Counted from the first letter of the stretch, positions 42,250 through 51,620 are shown. The stretch is DNA of 64,000 nt from Carnobacterium_B sp045617425 (GCF_045617425.1 NZ_JAZLIO010000018.1:62001-126000), one strand, 5' to 3'. The notes: generated by a model from the sequence alone, not told the origin. Program-made: numbers and translations.

Positions 42250-43041
42250 TTAGTGGGCATTCGTTAAAAATTTAAACGCTAATTTCCCTAATTCTTGCAT
42301 CCATTCAATTGCCTTTGCTTCTTCTTTTACGTTTTTATTTAAAGCAGCGATGTACACTACTCGATCGTTGTACCGAAATAAAGCAACATCGTGGCGAATC
42401 TCATTGTCTTCGCCAGTTTTATTTAGCATCTCTAGAACTGGAATCTCTCTCTCATCTAAATAACCTGGAAGGCCTGTTCGAAACTGCTGCAATATAAATG
42501 GTTTTTCTATCTGATTTTTCCATAATGGATGCTGACTTCCAAGTCCCATGATTTCTTTTAAAACTGATACAGCTCCTTGTGGTGTCACTTCATTGACTAA
42601 ACCAGACTCATAATCCATCAAGTATCGTCTTAAAACTATTCCTTCATTCCATGTTTTTTCTTTTATCCATACTTGCAAGTTCTCTAACCCCGCATAAGAG
42701 ATCAGCTGATTTGTTGCTTCATTGTCTGAAACGGCAATCATTAATTGTAAGAGTTGTTCAATACTCCAGTCTTCAATAGATGTCAAAATGTGCATTACTC
42801 CAGATCCATTAGCACGCCCTTTGTCTGATACATTCACTCTATCCATTAAGTTGAGTTTGCCTTGAATTGCTTGTTCATAATAGTAGAGGTAAATGGGAAG
42901 CTTAATAATGCTTGCTGAAGGAAATAACTCTTCTTTGTTTTTACTGAATAATAGTTTCATTCCATCATGGATGTAAACTCCACTTTCCATATAGGGTACA
43001 AAATCAGTTTTTAAGTCTTGTATTTCCTTATCCCAGTCCAT
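42250..43041 (-). CDS. Serine hydrolase, class A beta-lactamase fold
   Basis: A 263-residue protein with the penicillin-recognising triad: SIIK (SxxK) in PSASIIKLPIYLYYYEQ, SDN in MIAVSDNEATNQLI, and KTG in LNKTGEDNEIRHD. An Omega-loop Glu-x-x-x-Asn pattern is not obvious, and no signal peptide is present, so a true secreted beta-lactamase is unlikely. Cytosolic relatives are poorly known; a D,D- or L,D-peptidase role in murein peptide breakdown would fit the operon. I start it at MDWDKEIQ (43041), after GAGGGTGAAG. It is the first gene of the operon. Confidence 0.78.
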   Translation of the reverse strand: MDWDKEIQDLKTDFVPYMESGVYIHDGMKLLFSKNKEELFPSASIIKLPIYLYYYEQAIQGKLNLMDRVNVSDKGRANGSGVMHILTSIEDWSIEQLLQLMIAVSDNEATNQLISYAGLENLQVWIKEKTWNEGIVLRRYLMDYESGLVNEVTPQGAVSVLKEIMGLGSQHPLWKNQIEKPFILQQFRTGLPGYLDEREIPVLEMLNKTGEDNEIRHDVALFRYNDRVVYIAALNKNVKEEAKAIEWMQELGKLAFKFLTNAH

Positions 43042-43148
43042 CTTCACCCTCATTTCTTTTAAAAATTAAACTAACTCACATCAAAAATTCATATATTTAT
43101 TACTTAAATTTAATTATATAGAATTCCTTTATTTACCACAACATAAAT

Positions 43149-43162
43149 ATAACGCTTTCATG
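43149..43162 (-). promoter_or_regulatory. cre-like site upstream of the muropeptide operon
   Basis: ATGAAAGCGTTATA on the minus strand matches most of the CcpA cre consensus, except the conserved C near its end. It lies about 110 bases before the serine hydrolase start. Confidence 0.35.
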
Positions 43163-43208
43163 TCAGGTGTGTTAATTGCTTTTATTTTTAATACCTAAAA
43201 ATGCAGAG

Positions 43209-43255
43209 AAAAAAGTAACCAATACTCAAAACAACTGATTATCGGCTACTTTTTT
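43209..43255 (-). terminator. Terminator of the metallo-hydrolase gene
   Basis: On the minus strand AAAAAAGTAGCCGATAATC pairs with GAGTATTGGTTACTTTTTT with a few mismatches, ending in a T run, 20 bases after the stop. Confidence 0.75.
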
Positions 43256-43274
43256 ACAATGCTGAATTGAGAAA

Positions 43275-44105
43275 CTATATATACTTGCCATGTGTGGGCA
43301 AAGCAATATCATCAAATTCTCTGACTAATTTTCCAAGGTTTTCTCTTAGTAGCTCTCCTCCCATAGGTAAACCATGTCCTGTGACCGCACAAATTGGTTT
43401 AAGTTTTTCAAGAATTTGAACAGAACGTTTGGCAGCTTTCCAATCAGTGGTTAAGTAGCGTGGAGGACCACTAATTTCTTGTTTTTGAGTCATCACTTTA
43501 TACAGGTTTTCTTGTTTGACTGTAACAAATGTATCAGCAGCGATCAATGTTCGATCATTTTCTCTAAAAAGAGCAATCTGTCCAGGAGAATGTCCCGGTA
43601 CATGTATCCATTTAAACTCTGAAAGATAGGGTACCTCTCCATTAGCTGGTAAAGCCATTACCTGAGTCTCTATTTCTATAGGTGCAATAGGAAATAAAGG
43701 AGACATTTTAGCTACCATACCTCCTTGTACTGTAAAATCTGGTTTAGGGTAACTTTTTTCCCCAGTCAGATAAGGCATTTCTAATTCATGAGCATAAACA
43801 GGTACATTCCAGTGTTGAACCAACTCAATTATTGATCCTACATGGTCAAAATGACCATGCGTTAGTATAATAGCTTCAGGCTTGGCATTTGAACCAAATC
43901 GTTTTGTAGCAGCTTCTATGATTTCTTCTGATTTACTGGGTGTACCTGCATCGATTATTACGAATTTAGTTGTTTTTGGATACCCAATAAAAAATAAATT
44001 AACGATTTGAACAGTAAACATATAGAGATCTGGTAACACTTCAATGCCTTTACCATTTTGTTTTGAGGTCGCCGGGATTCGTTTATAGTCATCACCATAT
44101 TTCAT
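43275..44105 (-). CDS. Metallo-beta-lactamase-fold hydrolase
   Basis: A 276-residue MBL-fold hydrolase with the metal motif LTHGHFDHVGSI (HxHxDH, near residue 80), the later His in HVPGHSPGQIALF and the bridging Asp in IAADTFV. The closest known types are hydrolases of the glyoxalase II/YflN group. The substrate is unknown. The start ATG at 44105 is preceded by AAAGAAGG. It is monocistronic, with terminators on both sides. Confidence 0.85.
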   Translation of the reverse strand: MKYGDDYKRIPATSKQNGKGIEVLPDLYMFTVQIVNLFFIGYPKTTKFVIIDAGTPSKSEEIIEAATKRFGSNAKPEAIILTHGHFDHVGSIIELVQHWNVPVYAHELEMPYLTGEKSYPKPDFTVQGGMVAKMSPLFPIAPIEIETQVMALPANGEVPYLSEFKWIHVPGHSPGQIALFRENDRTLIAADTFVTVKQENLYKVMTQKQEISGPPRYLTTDWKAAKRSVQILEKLKPICAVTGHGLPMGGELLRENLGKLVREFDDIALPTHGKYI

Positions 44106-44218
44106 TTTTATACCTTCTTTCTTAACTTTTATACTTAATGATAGTTTCTCTTTATTTCTTTATTTTATAATGCATACTTTATTTGTCCATTTAATTGAAC
44201 TACTATTTTTAGAGAACA

Positions 44219-44256
44219 AATAAAGGAGGTAAGACTTTTGTCTCACCTCCTTTATA
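44219..44256 (-). terminator. Terminator of the DUF1846 gene
   Basis: TAAAGGAGGTGAGAC and GTCTTACCTCCTTTA pair around AAAA on the minus strand, immediately after the stop codon. Confidence 0.8.
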
Positions 44257-44259
44257 TAG

Positions 44260-45768
44260 TTAAATATAATACAAATTTTCTGATGGATAGAATGGATCAC
44301 AAGTGATATCCAATCCTAATTTACGAAGTGTTTGCTCATCATCTTTATTCAACATTACCGTTGAATGTGCTTGAACGTCTTGCAACTCAGATAATTTATT
44401 GTAAGCTATTTGAGCTGTTGGATTCGTTACTGCACTAATTGCAAGAGCAATCAGAACTTCATTGGCATTCAATGCCGTCATTTTACTATGAAGATCATTT
44501 ACTTTTAATTTTTGAATCGTTTCTAAAATATTTGGAGATAACAAATGGATTTCATCTGAGATCTTAGCCAAAACTTTAATCGAATTTAGAATAGCTGTAG
44601 AGCATGAATCCATTAACTCAGTCGTTCTCCCTGTCACAATTTGACCGTCTGGCAATTCAAATGCGATAACTGCAGGCATATCTGTAACTTCAGAATGTTC
44701 TCTTATCTTTTCAGCATATTTACGGGCAGGTGCCACAGGAACTCTATCTTCTTTTTTCAATTCAACTTCTTCCATAATCAATTTCATATGATTAAGAATT
44801 TCTTCATCAATCAAACCTTTTTTAAAATCACATTCTGTTGAAAAACTTCTACGAATAATTTCTTGTTTTGAAGCATCTTGAACCACTTCATCATCAATGA
44901 TACCAAATCCCACACGGTTAACACCCATATCTGTTGGAGATTGGTATACCGATTCTTTACCAGTAATTTTTTCAATAATCCGTTTAATAACAGGGAACGT
45001 TTCAAGATCACGATTATAATTAACCGCCACTTGCTTGTATTTTTCAAAATGAAAATTATCAATCATATTTACATCTTTCAAATCTACTGTAGCTGCTTCA
45101 TAAGCAATGTTAAGCGGATGTTTTAATGGAACATTCCAAACTGGAAATGTTTCAAATTTTGAATATCCAGCTGTATTCCCTTGGTGACGTTCATGATAAA
45201 GCTGATTTAAGCAGGTTGCTAACTTTCCACTTCCTGGACCAGGAGCAGTAACGACAACAATTGGCTTAGTTGTTGGAATGTAGTCATTTTTTGCAAAGCC
45301 TTCGTCGCTTACGATATTTTCGATATCAGATGGATACCCTTCAATTGCAGCATGTGTGAAGACTTTGATGTCTCTTCTTTCTAGCTTATTAATGAAAAGT
45401 TTTGTAGAAGGTTGACCGTTATAACGAGTAATAACTACACTGTTAACTTCTAAGCCATATCCTCTTAGCTCGTCTATTAATCTTAATACATCCATATCAT
45501 AAGTAATCCCGTAATCGCCGCGAATTTTATTACGTTCGATATCTCCAGCATAGACACAGATAATGATTTCAGCTTGATCTTTTAATTTTTGCAACAACTT
45601 AATCTTAGCATCTTCATCAAACCCTGGTAATACACGTTTAGCATGTTTATCACCAATCAGTTTGCCACCGAATTCAAGGTATAATTTATCATAGTCATTT
45701 ACACGTTCTAGAATATATTTTGACTGTTCTTCAATATACTTCTGTGGGTCAAATCCTGTTTTTTTCAT
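44260..45768 (-). CDS. DUF1846 family protein
   Basis: A 502-residue protein of the well-conserved DUF1846 family, at the normal length. Recognisable parts include the opening TGFDPQKYIEEQSKYI, the glycine-rich VVTAPGPGSGKLATCLNQLY near residue 175 (a nucleotide- or phosphate-binding-like loop) and SPTDMGVNRVGFGI. Structures are known for the family, but the biochemical role is not settled to my knowledge. AGGAGGAAAGT precedes the ATG. It is transcribed alone, and a terminator-like hairpin lies 60 bases upstream in its leader. Confidence 0.9.
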   Translation of the reverse strand: MKKTGFDPQKYIEEQSKYILERVNDYDKLYLEFGGKLIGDKHAKRVLPGFDEDAKIKLLQKLKDQAEIIICVYAGDIERNKIRGDYGITYDMDVLRLIDELRGYGLEVNSVVITRYNGQPSTKLFINKLERRDIKVFTHAAIEGYPSDIENIVSDEGFAKNDYIPTTKPIVVVTAPGPGSGKLATCLNQLYHERHQGNTAGYSKFETFPVWNVPLKHPLNIAYEAATVDLKDVNMIDNFHFEKYKQVAVNYNRDLETFPVIKRIIEKITGKESVYQSPTDMGVNRVGFGIIDDEVVQDASKQEIIRRSFSTECDFKKGLIDEEILNHMKLIMEEVELKKEDRVPVAPARKYAEKIREHSEVTDMPAVIAFELPDGQIVTGRTTELMDSCSTAILNSIKVLAKISDEIHLLSPNILETIQKLKVNDLHSKMTALNANEVLIALAISAVTNPTAQIAYNKLSELQDVQAHSTVMLNKDDEQTLRKLGLDITCDPFYPSENLYYI

Positions 45769-45824
45769 ATACTTTCCTCCTGTATTATTGCTGGATTTTA
45801 GCAGCTGCCTTTTTAAACAAAAAA

Positions 45825-45858
45825 AAGTTAGACGATGTTTGTCGTACTAACGTTTTTT
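45825..45858 (-). promoter_or_regulatory. Terminator-like hairpin in the DUF1846 leader
   Basis: GTTAGTACGA and TCGTCTAAC pair with one bulge, followed on the minus strand by eight T. The preceding minus-strand gene already has a terminator near 46030, so this one may attenuate DUF1846 expression. Confidence 0.5.
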
Positions 45859-46000
45859 ATTTTTTTAACTACTATTAAGAATAAATAAGTTCAATTACAA
45901 CTTGCTCGAAACTAATGTCCTATTTTTACATCCTTTTCAATTATAGTGGTTTATTATTTATAATCAATGTATTTTCTCTATGAATTTAATAATCGTAATA

Positions 46001-46055
46001 AAAAAAATCGCCTGAATTTCTGCTTTTGAGTACAGAAATTAAGACTGATTTTTTT
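46001..46055. terminator. Bidirectional terminator after the DUF1456 gene
   Basis: AATTTCTG (46015-46022) and CAGAAATT (46033-46040) pair inside a larger imperfect stem bounded by AAAAAAATC and GATTTTTTT. Confidence 0.75.
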
Positions 46056-46097
46056 ATTTACTTCGTACAATTAGAGTAGGTTCTTTCAATCAACTAA

Positions 46098-46622
46098 CTA
46101 TTCTCGCCAAGCTATAGCTAGACCTTTTAAAAAGTTTCGGGCGTATCGATCGCCACATTCTTTGTAGTTTCGATGTCCTTCTTTTCTAAAGACCGCACTT
46201 AATTCACTTTTTGATATTTGAACTCCCGCATTTCCTAAAATACCTAACATATCTTCGCTTGAAAGGGAAAGAGCTATTTTAATTTTTTTAAGCAACATAT
46301 TATTCACATTTTTATCATTTATCACCATTGGAACTGGTTTTTCTGGTTCGTTTAAAACAGGCTCTTGTCTACCTCTTTTAAAAATAATTAAGCCATTTAA
46401 AAAAGATTCCAAGGTTTGGTTAGAACAGTCTTTTACGTAATCATTTTTTTGAAATTCCTCTTTTTTTACATTGTCAGAATTTTCATTTTTTGATTTAGCC
46501 AACAGTTTCTTTATATCTTCTTTTGTTATTTCTAATCCGCCTAATTTAAAAATCTCTACCATCTCTGTATCTTTGATATCTAAAGCATATCTTAATCTTA
46601 CTAATCGATCATTATTGTTCAT
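46098..46622 (-). CDS. DUF1456 family protein (YehS-like)
   Basis: A 174-residue protein made of two similar DUF1456 halves: RLVRLRYALDIKDTEMVEIF at the N-terminus and KIKIALSLSSEDMLGILGNA in the second half, each ending in an FLNGL/FLKGL motif (LESFLNGLIIFKRG and ARNFLKGLAIAWRE). It matches E. coli YehS in layout. The function is unknown. The ATG follows GGAGGGTTAATAAG. It stands alone on the minus strand, diverging from the uracil permease leader. Confidence 0.88.
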   Translation of the reverse strand: MNNNDRLVRLRYALDIKDTEMVEIFKLGGLEITKEDIKKLLAKSKNENSDNVKKEEFQKNDYVKDCSNQTLESFLNGLIIFKRGRQEPVLNEPEKPVPMVINDKNVNNMLLKKIKIALSLSSEDMLGILGNAGVQISKSELSAVFRKEGHRNYKECGDRYARNFLKGLAIAWRE

Positions 46623-46893
46623 CTTATTAACCCTCCAAAAGCTTTTTCAAATTATTATCTTCCATTAGTATAAAGCTTTATTGCCTGTATTGCATCTTTT
46701 GTCAGAAGATAAGATATATTCTAATCTTCCGTTGAAATCTAATCATGCTCTTCTTTTTGAGAAAGCTACATCAAAACACTCTTACGCTATACTTTATTAA
46801 CGGGTTTACTCAAAAATTTCATTCTTCTATCTAAATAACCAATAGCTTATTGTAATTCCTATTATTTACTGCTAAAATAAATCAAAGCAGAAT

Positions 46894-46996
46894 CCTTTTA
46901 AATTAATCCAGAGAGATTAAAAAGGGTAACAAGTCAATTTATGATATGATACCTGAGGTCCTTTTGCGAATACACCATTCAAAAAGGGCATTTTTT
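46894..46996 (+). promoter_or_regulatory. PyrR-type attenuator upstream of uracil permease
   Basis: AATCCAGAGAGATT (46905-46918) matches the PyrR RNA-binding consensus ARUCCNGNGAGGYU except at one position, and sits in a hairpin (CCTTTT at 46894 with AAAAGG at 46919). The AAAAGGG can pair instead with CCTTTT at 46960 (antiterminator), or that CCTTTT can pair with AAAAAGG at 46981, followed by GCATTTTTT (terminator). PyrR with UMP would favour termination. Confidence 0.8.
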
Positions 46997-47022
46997 GTGC
47001 CCAAAAATAGGAGGAATCGTAT

Positions 47023-48297
47023 ATGTCAAGTAAGAAAATTATTCAAGTAGATGAAAAGGTCCCTGTAAAATTACTCATTCCGTTAAGCTTGCAACATACA
47101 TTTGCTATGTTCGGAGCTTCGGTATTAGTGCCCATCATCTTTGGTATTAACCCGAGTATTGTCTTGTTAATGAACGGAATTTCTACATTATTATTTATTC
47201 TTATCACCAAAGGAAAAGCTCCTGCTTATCTTGGTTCAAGTTTTGCCTTCATTGGACCTGCAAGTATTATTATTGCAAATCAAGGTTTTGCTTATGCTCA
47301 AGGTGGTTTTGTCGTCTTAGGAATCATTGGTTGTCTTTTAGCCTTATTCATCCGACGAGTAGGTACCGCATGGATCAACATCGTTCTTCCACCAGCAGCA
47401 ATGGGCGCAGTCGTTGCTTTGATTGGTTTGGAATTAGCTGGTAACACCGTTCGAGGCGGTTCAATCGGTGCAAACTTGATGACCGATACTGCCTCGCCGC
47501 AAGACTTTATTGTCTTTCTAATTACTTTAAGTGTAGCGATTTTAGGTTCAGTATTATTTAAAGGATTTTTATCCACTATCCCAATTTTAATCTCAATCGT
47601 TGTCGGATATATCTCTGCTGCAGCTTTTGGAATGGTCGACTTTACACCTTTAATGGAAACCTCACTGTTTACCTTGCCTCATTTTCAATGGGCAAAATTC
47701 GATATGAATGCCATACTAACGATGCTACCTGTTCTTCTAGTCTTAACTTCTGAACACATCGGGCATCAAGTCGTCACTTCAAATGTTATCGGCCATGATT
47801 TGATAAAAAATCCTGGCTTACATCGCTCTTTATTCGCTGACAATTTGGGTACTGCTTTATCTGGTCTTATTGGTGGAGTTCCAACAACAACTTATGGAGA
47901 AAATATTGGCGTCATGGCTATCACACGTGTTTACAGTGTTCGGGTAATTGCTGGGGCAGCGATTTTCTCAATCTGCATGGCTTTCATTGGACCTTTAGCA
48001 GCATTTATCTCGACGATTCCAGGAAATGTCATTGGTGGAGTAACCTTTTTACTTTACGGAATGATTGGAACAAGTGGATTGCGCTTATTAGTGGAATCTA
48101 AAGTAGATTATAACAAATCAAAAAATTTGATTTTAACTTCTATCGTTCTTGTTGCTGGTTTAAGCGGATTAACGGTTAATTTTGCGGGAATCGAATTAAA
48201 AGGGATGATTCTTGCAAGTGTAGTTGGAATCATTCTAAGTGTAGCCTTTTATTTATTTGAAAAAGTCGGCATAATGAACGAATCAGACGAAGATTAA
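47023..48297 (+). CDS. pyrP: Uracil permease
   Basis: A 424-residue nucleobase transporter (NCS2/UraA family) with about 14 membrane segments. The motifs GASVLVPIIFGINP, AYLGSSFAFIGPA, LTSEHIGHQVVTSNVIG (with the uracil-site Glu) and GGVPTTTYGENIGV are those of UraA/PyrP. It imports uracil by proton symport for pyrimidine salvage. AGGAGGAATCGT precedes the ATG. The PyrR attenuator in the leader supports the substrate assignment. It is monocistronic, away from the pyr biosynthesis operon. Confidence 0.94.
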   Translation: MSSKKIIQVDEKVPVKLLIPLSLQHTFAMFGASVLVPIIFGINPSIVLLMNGISTLLFILITKGKAPAYLGSSFAFIGPASIIIANQGFAYAQGGFVVLGIIGCLLALFIRRVGTAWINIVLPPAAMGAVVALIGLELAGNTVRGGSIGANLMTDTASPQDFIVFLITLSVAILGSVLFKGFLSTIPILISIVVGYISAAAFGMVDFTPLMETSLFTLPHFQWAKFDMNAILTMLPVLLVLTSEHIGHQVVTSNVIGHDLIKNPGLHRSLFADNLGTALSGLIGGVPTTTYGENIGVMAITRVYSVRVIAGAAIFSICMAFIGPLAAFISTIPGNVIGGVTFLLYGMIGTSGLRLLVESKVDYNKSKNLILTSIVLVAGLSGLTVNFAGIELKGMILASVVGIILSVAFYLFEKVGIMNESDED

Positions 48298-48305
48298 ATA
48301 CAACT

Positions 48306-48373
48306 AAAAAAAGCTGAGTAACGTTTCTCTCTATTATTAATAATCATAGAAGAAATTGTAACTCAGTTTTTTT
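48306..48373. terminator. Bidirectional terminator between pyrP and the NUDIX gene
   Basis: AAAAAAAGCTGAGTAAC pairs with GTAACTCAGTTTTTTT through CTGAGT/ACTCAG and inner matches, with a long loop. It serves both convergent genes. Confidence 0.78.
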
Positions 48374-48375
48374 AT

Positions 48376-48933
48376 TTATAGTTTTTTTAATTTGTCATTC
48401 AATTTTTCGTAAACAACTTTCATCTCTGGCTCAGTACAGGCTTCAACAGCTTCTTCGAGTTTCATCCATTTTATTGCACTATTTTCGTCCTCTTTTATCT
48501 TTGTTCGTTCCGTTTCACTCGCTTCAATCAAGTAGGTTATATTTAAATGCAGATGTGTTGCGATAGGAATGCCTTTTTTCACATGACTCGGAACACCTAA
48601 AATTTCTAACGAATAGATTGTATTTGCTAATGGGCGGATGTTCATCAAACCTGTTTCTTCTGTTGTCTCTTTCAAAGCCACTTCTAATAAATTTGCATAG
48701 CCATCTGCATGGCCACCGATCCAAGACCATGATTGATAGATGTTGTGATAGGCCATTAGGACTTTTGTGCGCTTAGGATTAACGATCCAAGCTGAAGCTG
48801 TAAAATGAGCAAATTCATTTTCACGTGTTAGCAAGTTTTCAAATGTACTCATGTATTTCAATATTACTTCTTGTTCTTTAGCTTCTTGAATATTATAAGG
48901 TACATAATGGCTGATTTGTTCTTTTAAATTCAT
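48376..48933 (-). CDS. NUDIX hydrolase
   Basis: A 185-residue NUDIX-fold protein. The NUDIX box reads GHADGYANLLEVALKETTEETG; compared with Gx5Ex7REUxEExGU, the first Glu is Ala and the Arg is Lys, while the metal-binding KETTEE is intact. An N-terminal extension of about 60 residues precedes it (FAHFTASAWIVNPKRTKVLM starts the domain). It hydrolyses some nucleoside diphosphate-X compound; the substrate is not evident. AAGGGGAATAGTAA precedes the ATG. Confidence 0.85.
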   Translation of the reverse strand: MNLKEQISHYVPYNIQEAKEQEVILKYMSTFENLLTRENEFAHFTASAWIVNPKRTKVLMAYHNIYQSWSWIGGHADGYANLLEVALKETTEETGLMNIRPLANTIYSLEILGVPSHVKKGIPIATHLHLNITYLIEASETERTKIKEDENSAIKWMKLEEAVEACTEPEMKVVYEKLNDKLKKL

Positions 48934-49085
48934 TTACTATTCCCCTTTGAAATTTTATACAGCGTATCATTAACAGGCTACAACATAGAAACATCCCATC
49001 TAATTAAGTTATTACACCAAACCAAAAGAATGTTTCTCAATCTAACTGTAAAAATAATAGTCTTCTTTTTGATGTGCAATTTTTA

Positions 49086-50597
49086 CTATTTTTCTGCTCT
49101 TAGTGACTTAAAAAAATTGATTCCCATTAGAATGATAACGAATAAAAATGGAAATGAACCGAGTACAGCAACAGCCTGCAAAGATTCTAATCCACCTGCA
49201 TAAAGCAGGATCGCAGCTATACTTGACATGATTATTCCCCAGATAAATTTAACGCGTACATGCGGAGTTAGGTTACCATTTGTACTGAACATAGCCAATA
49301 CATAAGTAGCAGAGTCGGCAGAAGTAATAAAAAAAGTTGAAATTAGTAAAATTGCAATTCCAGTTATTACTTTTCCAATACCTCCATAACTCTCCAGCAA
49401 CGCAAACAGTCCTGTTTCTGTTCCTTTTTCTGTAATAGTTTGTATGAGGTTGTTGTTACTAAACAATTCTTGCCAAATACCACTCCCGCCAAATACAGAA
49501 AACCAGAGAAACGTAAAGGCTGTTGGAACGATGAGCACTCCTCCGACAAACTCGCGAATCGTTCTTCCTTTTGAAATTCGAGCAATAAAAGATGACACAT
49601 AAGGTGCCCATGAAATCCACCAGGACCAGTAAAAGATTGTCCATTCATCGATCCATTCCCTATTTTCTGAACTAAAGGCTCCCAAGCGGAAACTCATTTC
49701 AGGAAGTTTTTGAAAATAGTTACCAATACTTTGCACGAATAAATCTAAAAGATAAGCTGTAGGTCCAATAAATAGAACTGCAAACATCAATAGGACTGCT
49801 AATAAAATGTTTATATTACTTAAAATTTTTACCCCTTTATCTAAACCGGTAGTAGCACTAATCAAGTAAAGAACTGTTACCATTATTATAACAACCAACT
49901 GAGTAATAAATGTATTCGGTATCCAGCTGATTGAAAAACTGAGTCCTCCTGTAATTTGCTGAGCTCCTAAGCCTAGCGAAGTTGCCACTCCAAATACGGT
50001 TGCAATAATAGCAATCGTATCCACGATTGTACTGACAGTCCCTCTATACTTTTTTGCAAACAACGGTGTGACACTCTCACTAATGACAGCAGGTTTGTCT
50101 TTTCTGAAAGTTGTATAGGCAATAATAAGTCCAATAAATGCGTATAAAGCCCAAGGCTGCAATCCCCAATGAAAAAAAGTATACGTCATAGCTTCCCTAG
50201 CATTTTCTAACATATCAGAAGAAGGAAGTGCTGGATCATACAAATGCATGACGGGTTCTGCTACTCCCCAGAATATCAATCCAATTCCCATTCCCGCACT
50301 AAACAGCATCGCTACCCAAGAAAAATAACTAAATTCCGGTTCATCATCTTTGCGACCAAGCTTGATTTCGCCATATTTAGAAAATAGCAAATATATAACA
50401 GCTACCAGAATCACTACCATTAACAGAACATATAGCCACCCAAACTCTTTCGAAATAACGTTTTGCAATACTTCTGCAACACGTTTCATAGAGTACTGCC
50501 CAAGTAAGCTACTAGGTATGGCTCCCCATATGGTAAAGAGTACACAGATAATGACAGATGATATATAAGGTGTGTAATTCCTTTTCCCTTGATTCAT
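49086..50597 (-). CDS. BCCT family (betaine/carnitine/choline) transporter
   Basis: A 503-residue transporter with 12 membrane segments. The family signatures are MGIGLIFWGVAEPVMHLYDP near residue 100 and FYWSWWISWAPYVSSFIARI near residue 325 (the Trp-rich substrate site). It takes up a quaternary amine such as glycine betaine or carnitine with sodium or protons, for osmoprotection. The C-terminal tail is short (FFKSLRAEK), so the osmosensing tail of BetP is lacking. GGGGAAAGAAT precedes the ATG. It is transcribed alone. Confidence 0.92.
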   Translation of the reverse strand: MNQGKRNYTPYISSVIICVLFTIWGAIPSSLLGQYSMKRVAEVLQNVISKEFGWLYVLLMVVILVAVIYLLFSKYGEIKLGRKDDEPEFSYFSWVAMLFSAGMGIGLIFWGVAEPVMHLYDPALPSSDMLENAREAMTYTFFHWGLQPWALYAFIGLIIAYTTFRKDKPAVISESVTPLFAKKYRGTVSTIVDTIAIIATVFGVATSLGLGAQQITGGLSFSISWIPNTFITQLVVIIMVTVLYLISATTGLDKGVKILSNINILLAVLLMFAVLFIGPTAYLLDLFVQSIGNYFQKLPEMSFRLGAFSSENREWIDEWTIFYWSWWISWAPYVSSFIARISKGRTIREFVGGVLIVPTAFTFLWFSVFGGSGIWQELFSNNNLIQTITEKGTETGLFALLESYGGIGKVITGIAILLISTFFITSADSATYVLAMFSTNGNLTPHVRVKFIWGIIMSSIAAILLYAGGLESLQAVAVLGSFPFLFVIILMGINFFKSLRAEK

Positions 50598-50942
50598 ATT
50601 CTTTCCCCATTTCGTATAATCCTATTCTTACCATATATTATACGAAGAGAAAAGTGATAACCCAAATTAATTGACTTTATATTTTTTAGATATTGAGAAA
50701 TATAGAGTAATAAGCTCTTCTCTTTTTATAGAATACCTTGTAGTCCTATAAGTTAACTACTATGAACCCATTTATCATTTATTAAAGACTTCAATTCTAA
50801 AGCCATTATTGATAATTTTTACCACATACTATTCTTTTTTGAATTACATTGGACTATTATTTTGTATATTTCTGTTCACTTTTTACATTTTGTGCATAAA
50901 AATACGATTAATAGCTTCTGAATATTTAATCCGGAATTTTGT

Positions 50943-50972
50943 TTGACTTGTATAGACCGCCTTCTGTATAAT
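50943..50972 (+). promoter_or_regulatory. Promoter of the acetate transporter gene
   Basis: TTGACT (50943-50948) and TATAAT (50967-50972) with an 18-base spacer lie about 50 bases upstream of the start codon. Confidence 0.78.
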
Positions 50973-51023
50973 AAGAATCGCGCGAATTTTTTGCGACTAT
51001 TATATTTAGAGGAGATTCACAAA

Positions 51024-51620
51024 ATGGATAAAGATAAATTAGGTAAAACAGTTACCTTCAAGGAAATAACTTCAAACCCTGCTCCACTTGGACTTTTGGG
51101 TTTCGGAATGACTACTGTATTGTTAAATCTTCATAACGCTGGATTTTTCCCAATGGATTCAATGATTTTTGCAATGGGTATTTTTTATGGCGGATTTGCA
51201 CAAGTTATTGCAGGAATTATGGAATGGAAAAAGGATAACACTTTTGGTGCTACAGCATTTACATCATATGGATTCTTTTGGCTATCATTGATTGCAATAA
51301 ATATTTTACCTATGATGGGTTTAGGTGAAACTCCTTCTAGTCAATCTATGGCAGCTTACTTATTCATGTGGGCTATTTTTACGTTTGCTATGTTTATTGG
51401 AACACTTAGAATCAGCAAAGCACTACAAGTTGTTTTTGGGTCTTTGGCACTTTTATTCCTTTTATTATCTTTAGGTCATTTTACAGGATCTGCACTTATT
51501 TTAACTATTGCTGGTTATGAAGGAATCATTTGTGGATTTTCAGCAATTTATGCTGCAATGGCACAAATTTTAAATGAACTTTATGGAAAAACAATCATGC
51601 CACTTGGCGAAGTAAAATAA
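51024..51620 (+). CDS. satP: Acetate uptake transporter (GPR1/FUN34/YaaH family)
   Basis: A 198-residue protein with six membrane helices. The family motif NPAPLGLLGFG is at residues 17-27. Members such as SatP form hexameric channels for acetate or succinate. It starts at MDKDKLGK (51024), eight bases after AGAGGAG; the open frame extends upstream through the promoter and is not coding there. In a lactic acid bacterium it could handle acetate export or import. It is monocistronic and followed by a good terminator. Confidence 0.88.
   Translation: MDKDKLGKTVTFKEITSNPAPLGLLGFGMTTVLLNLHNAGFFPMDSMIFAMGIFYGGFAQVIAGIMEWKKDNTFGATAFTSYGFFWLSLIAINILPMMGLGETPSSQSMAAYLFMWAIFTFAMFIGTLRISKALQVVFGSLALLFLLLSLGHFTGSALILTIAGYEGIICGFSAIYAAMAQILNELYGKTIMPLGEVK

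Noticed and set aside
42250..43041. Calling the serine hydrolase an antibiotic beta-lactamase
   Set aside because: No signal peptide or clear Omega-loop Glu is visible, and the operon partners point to peptide use.
46941..46953. TATGAT as the -10 of the uracil permease promoter
   Set aside because: It lies inside the PyrR attenuator, downstream of the PyrR-binding loop, so the promoter must be further upstream.
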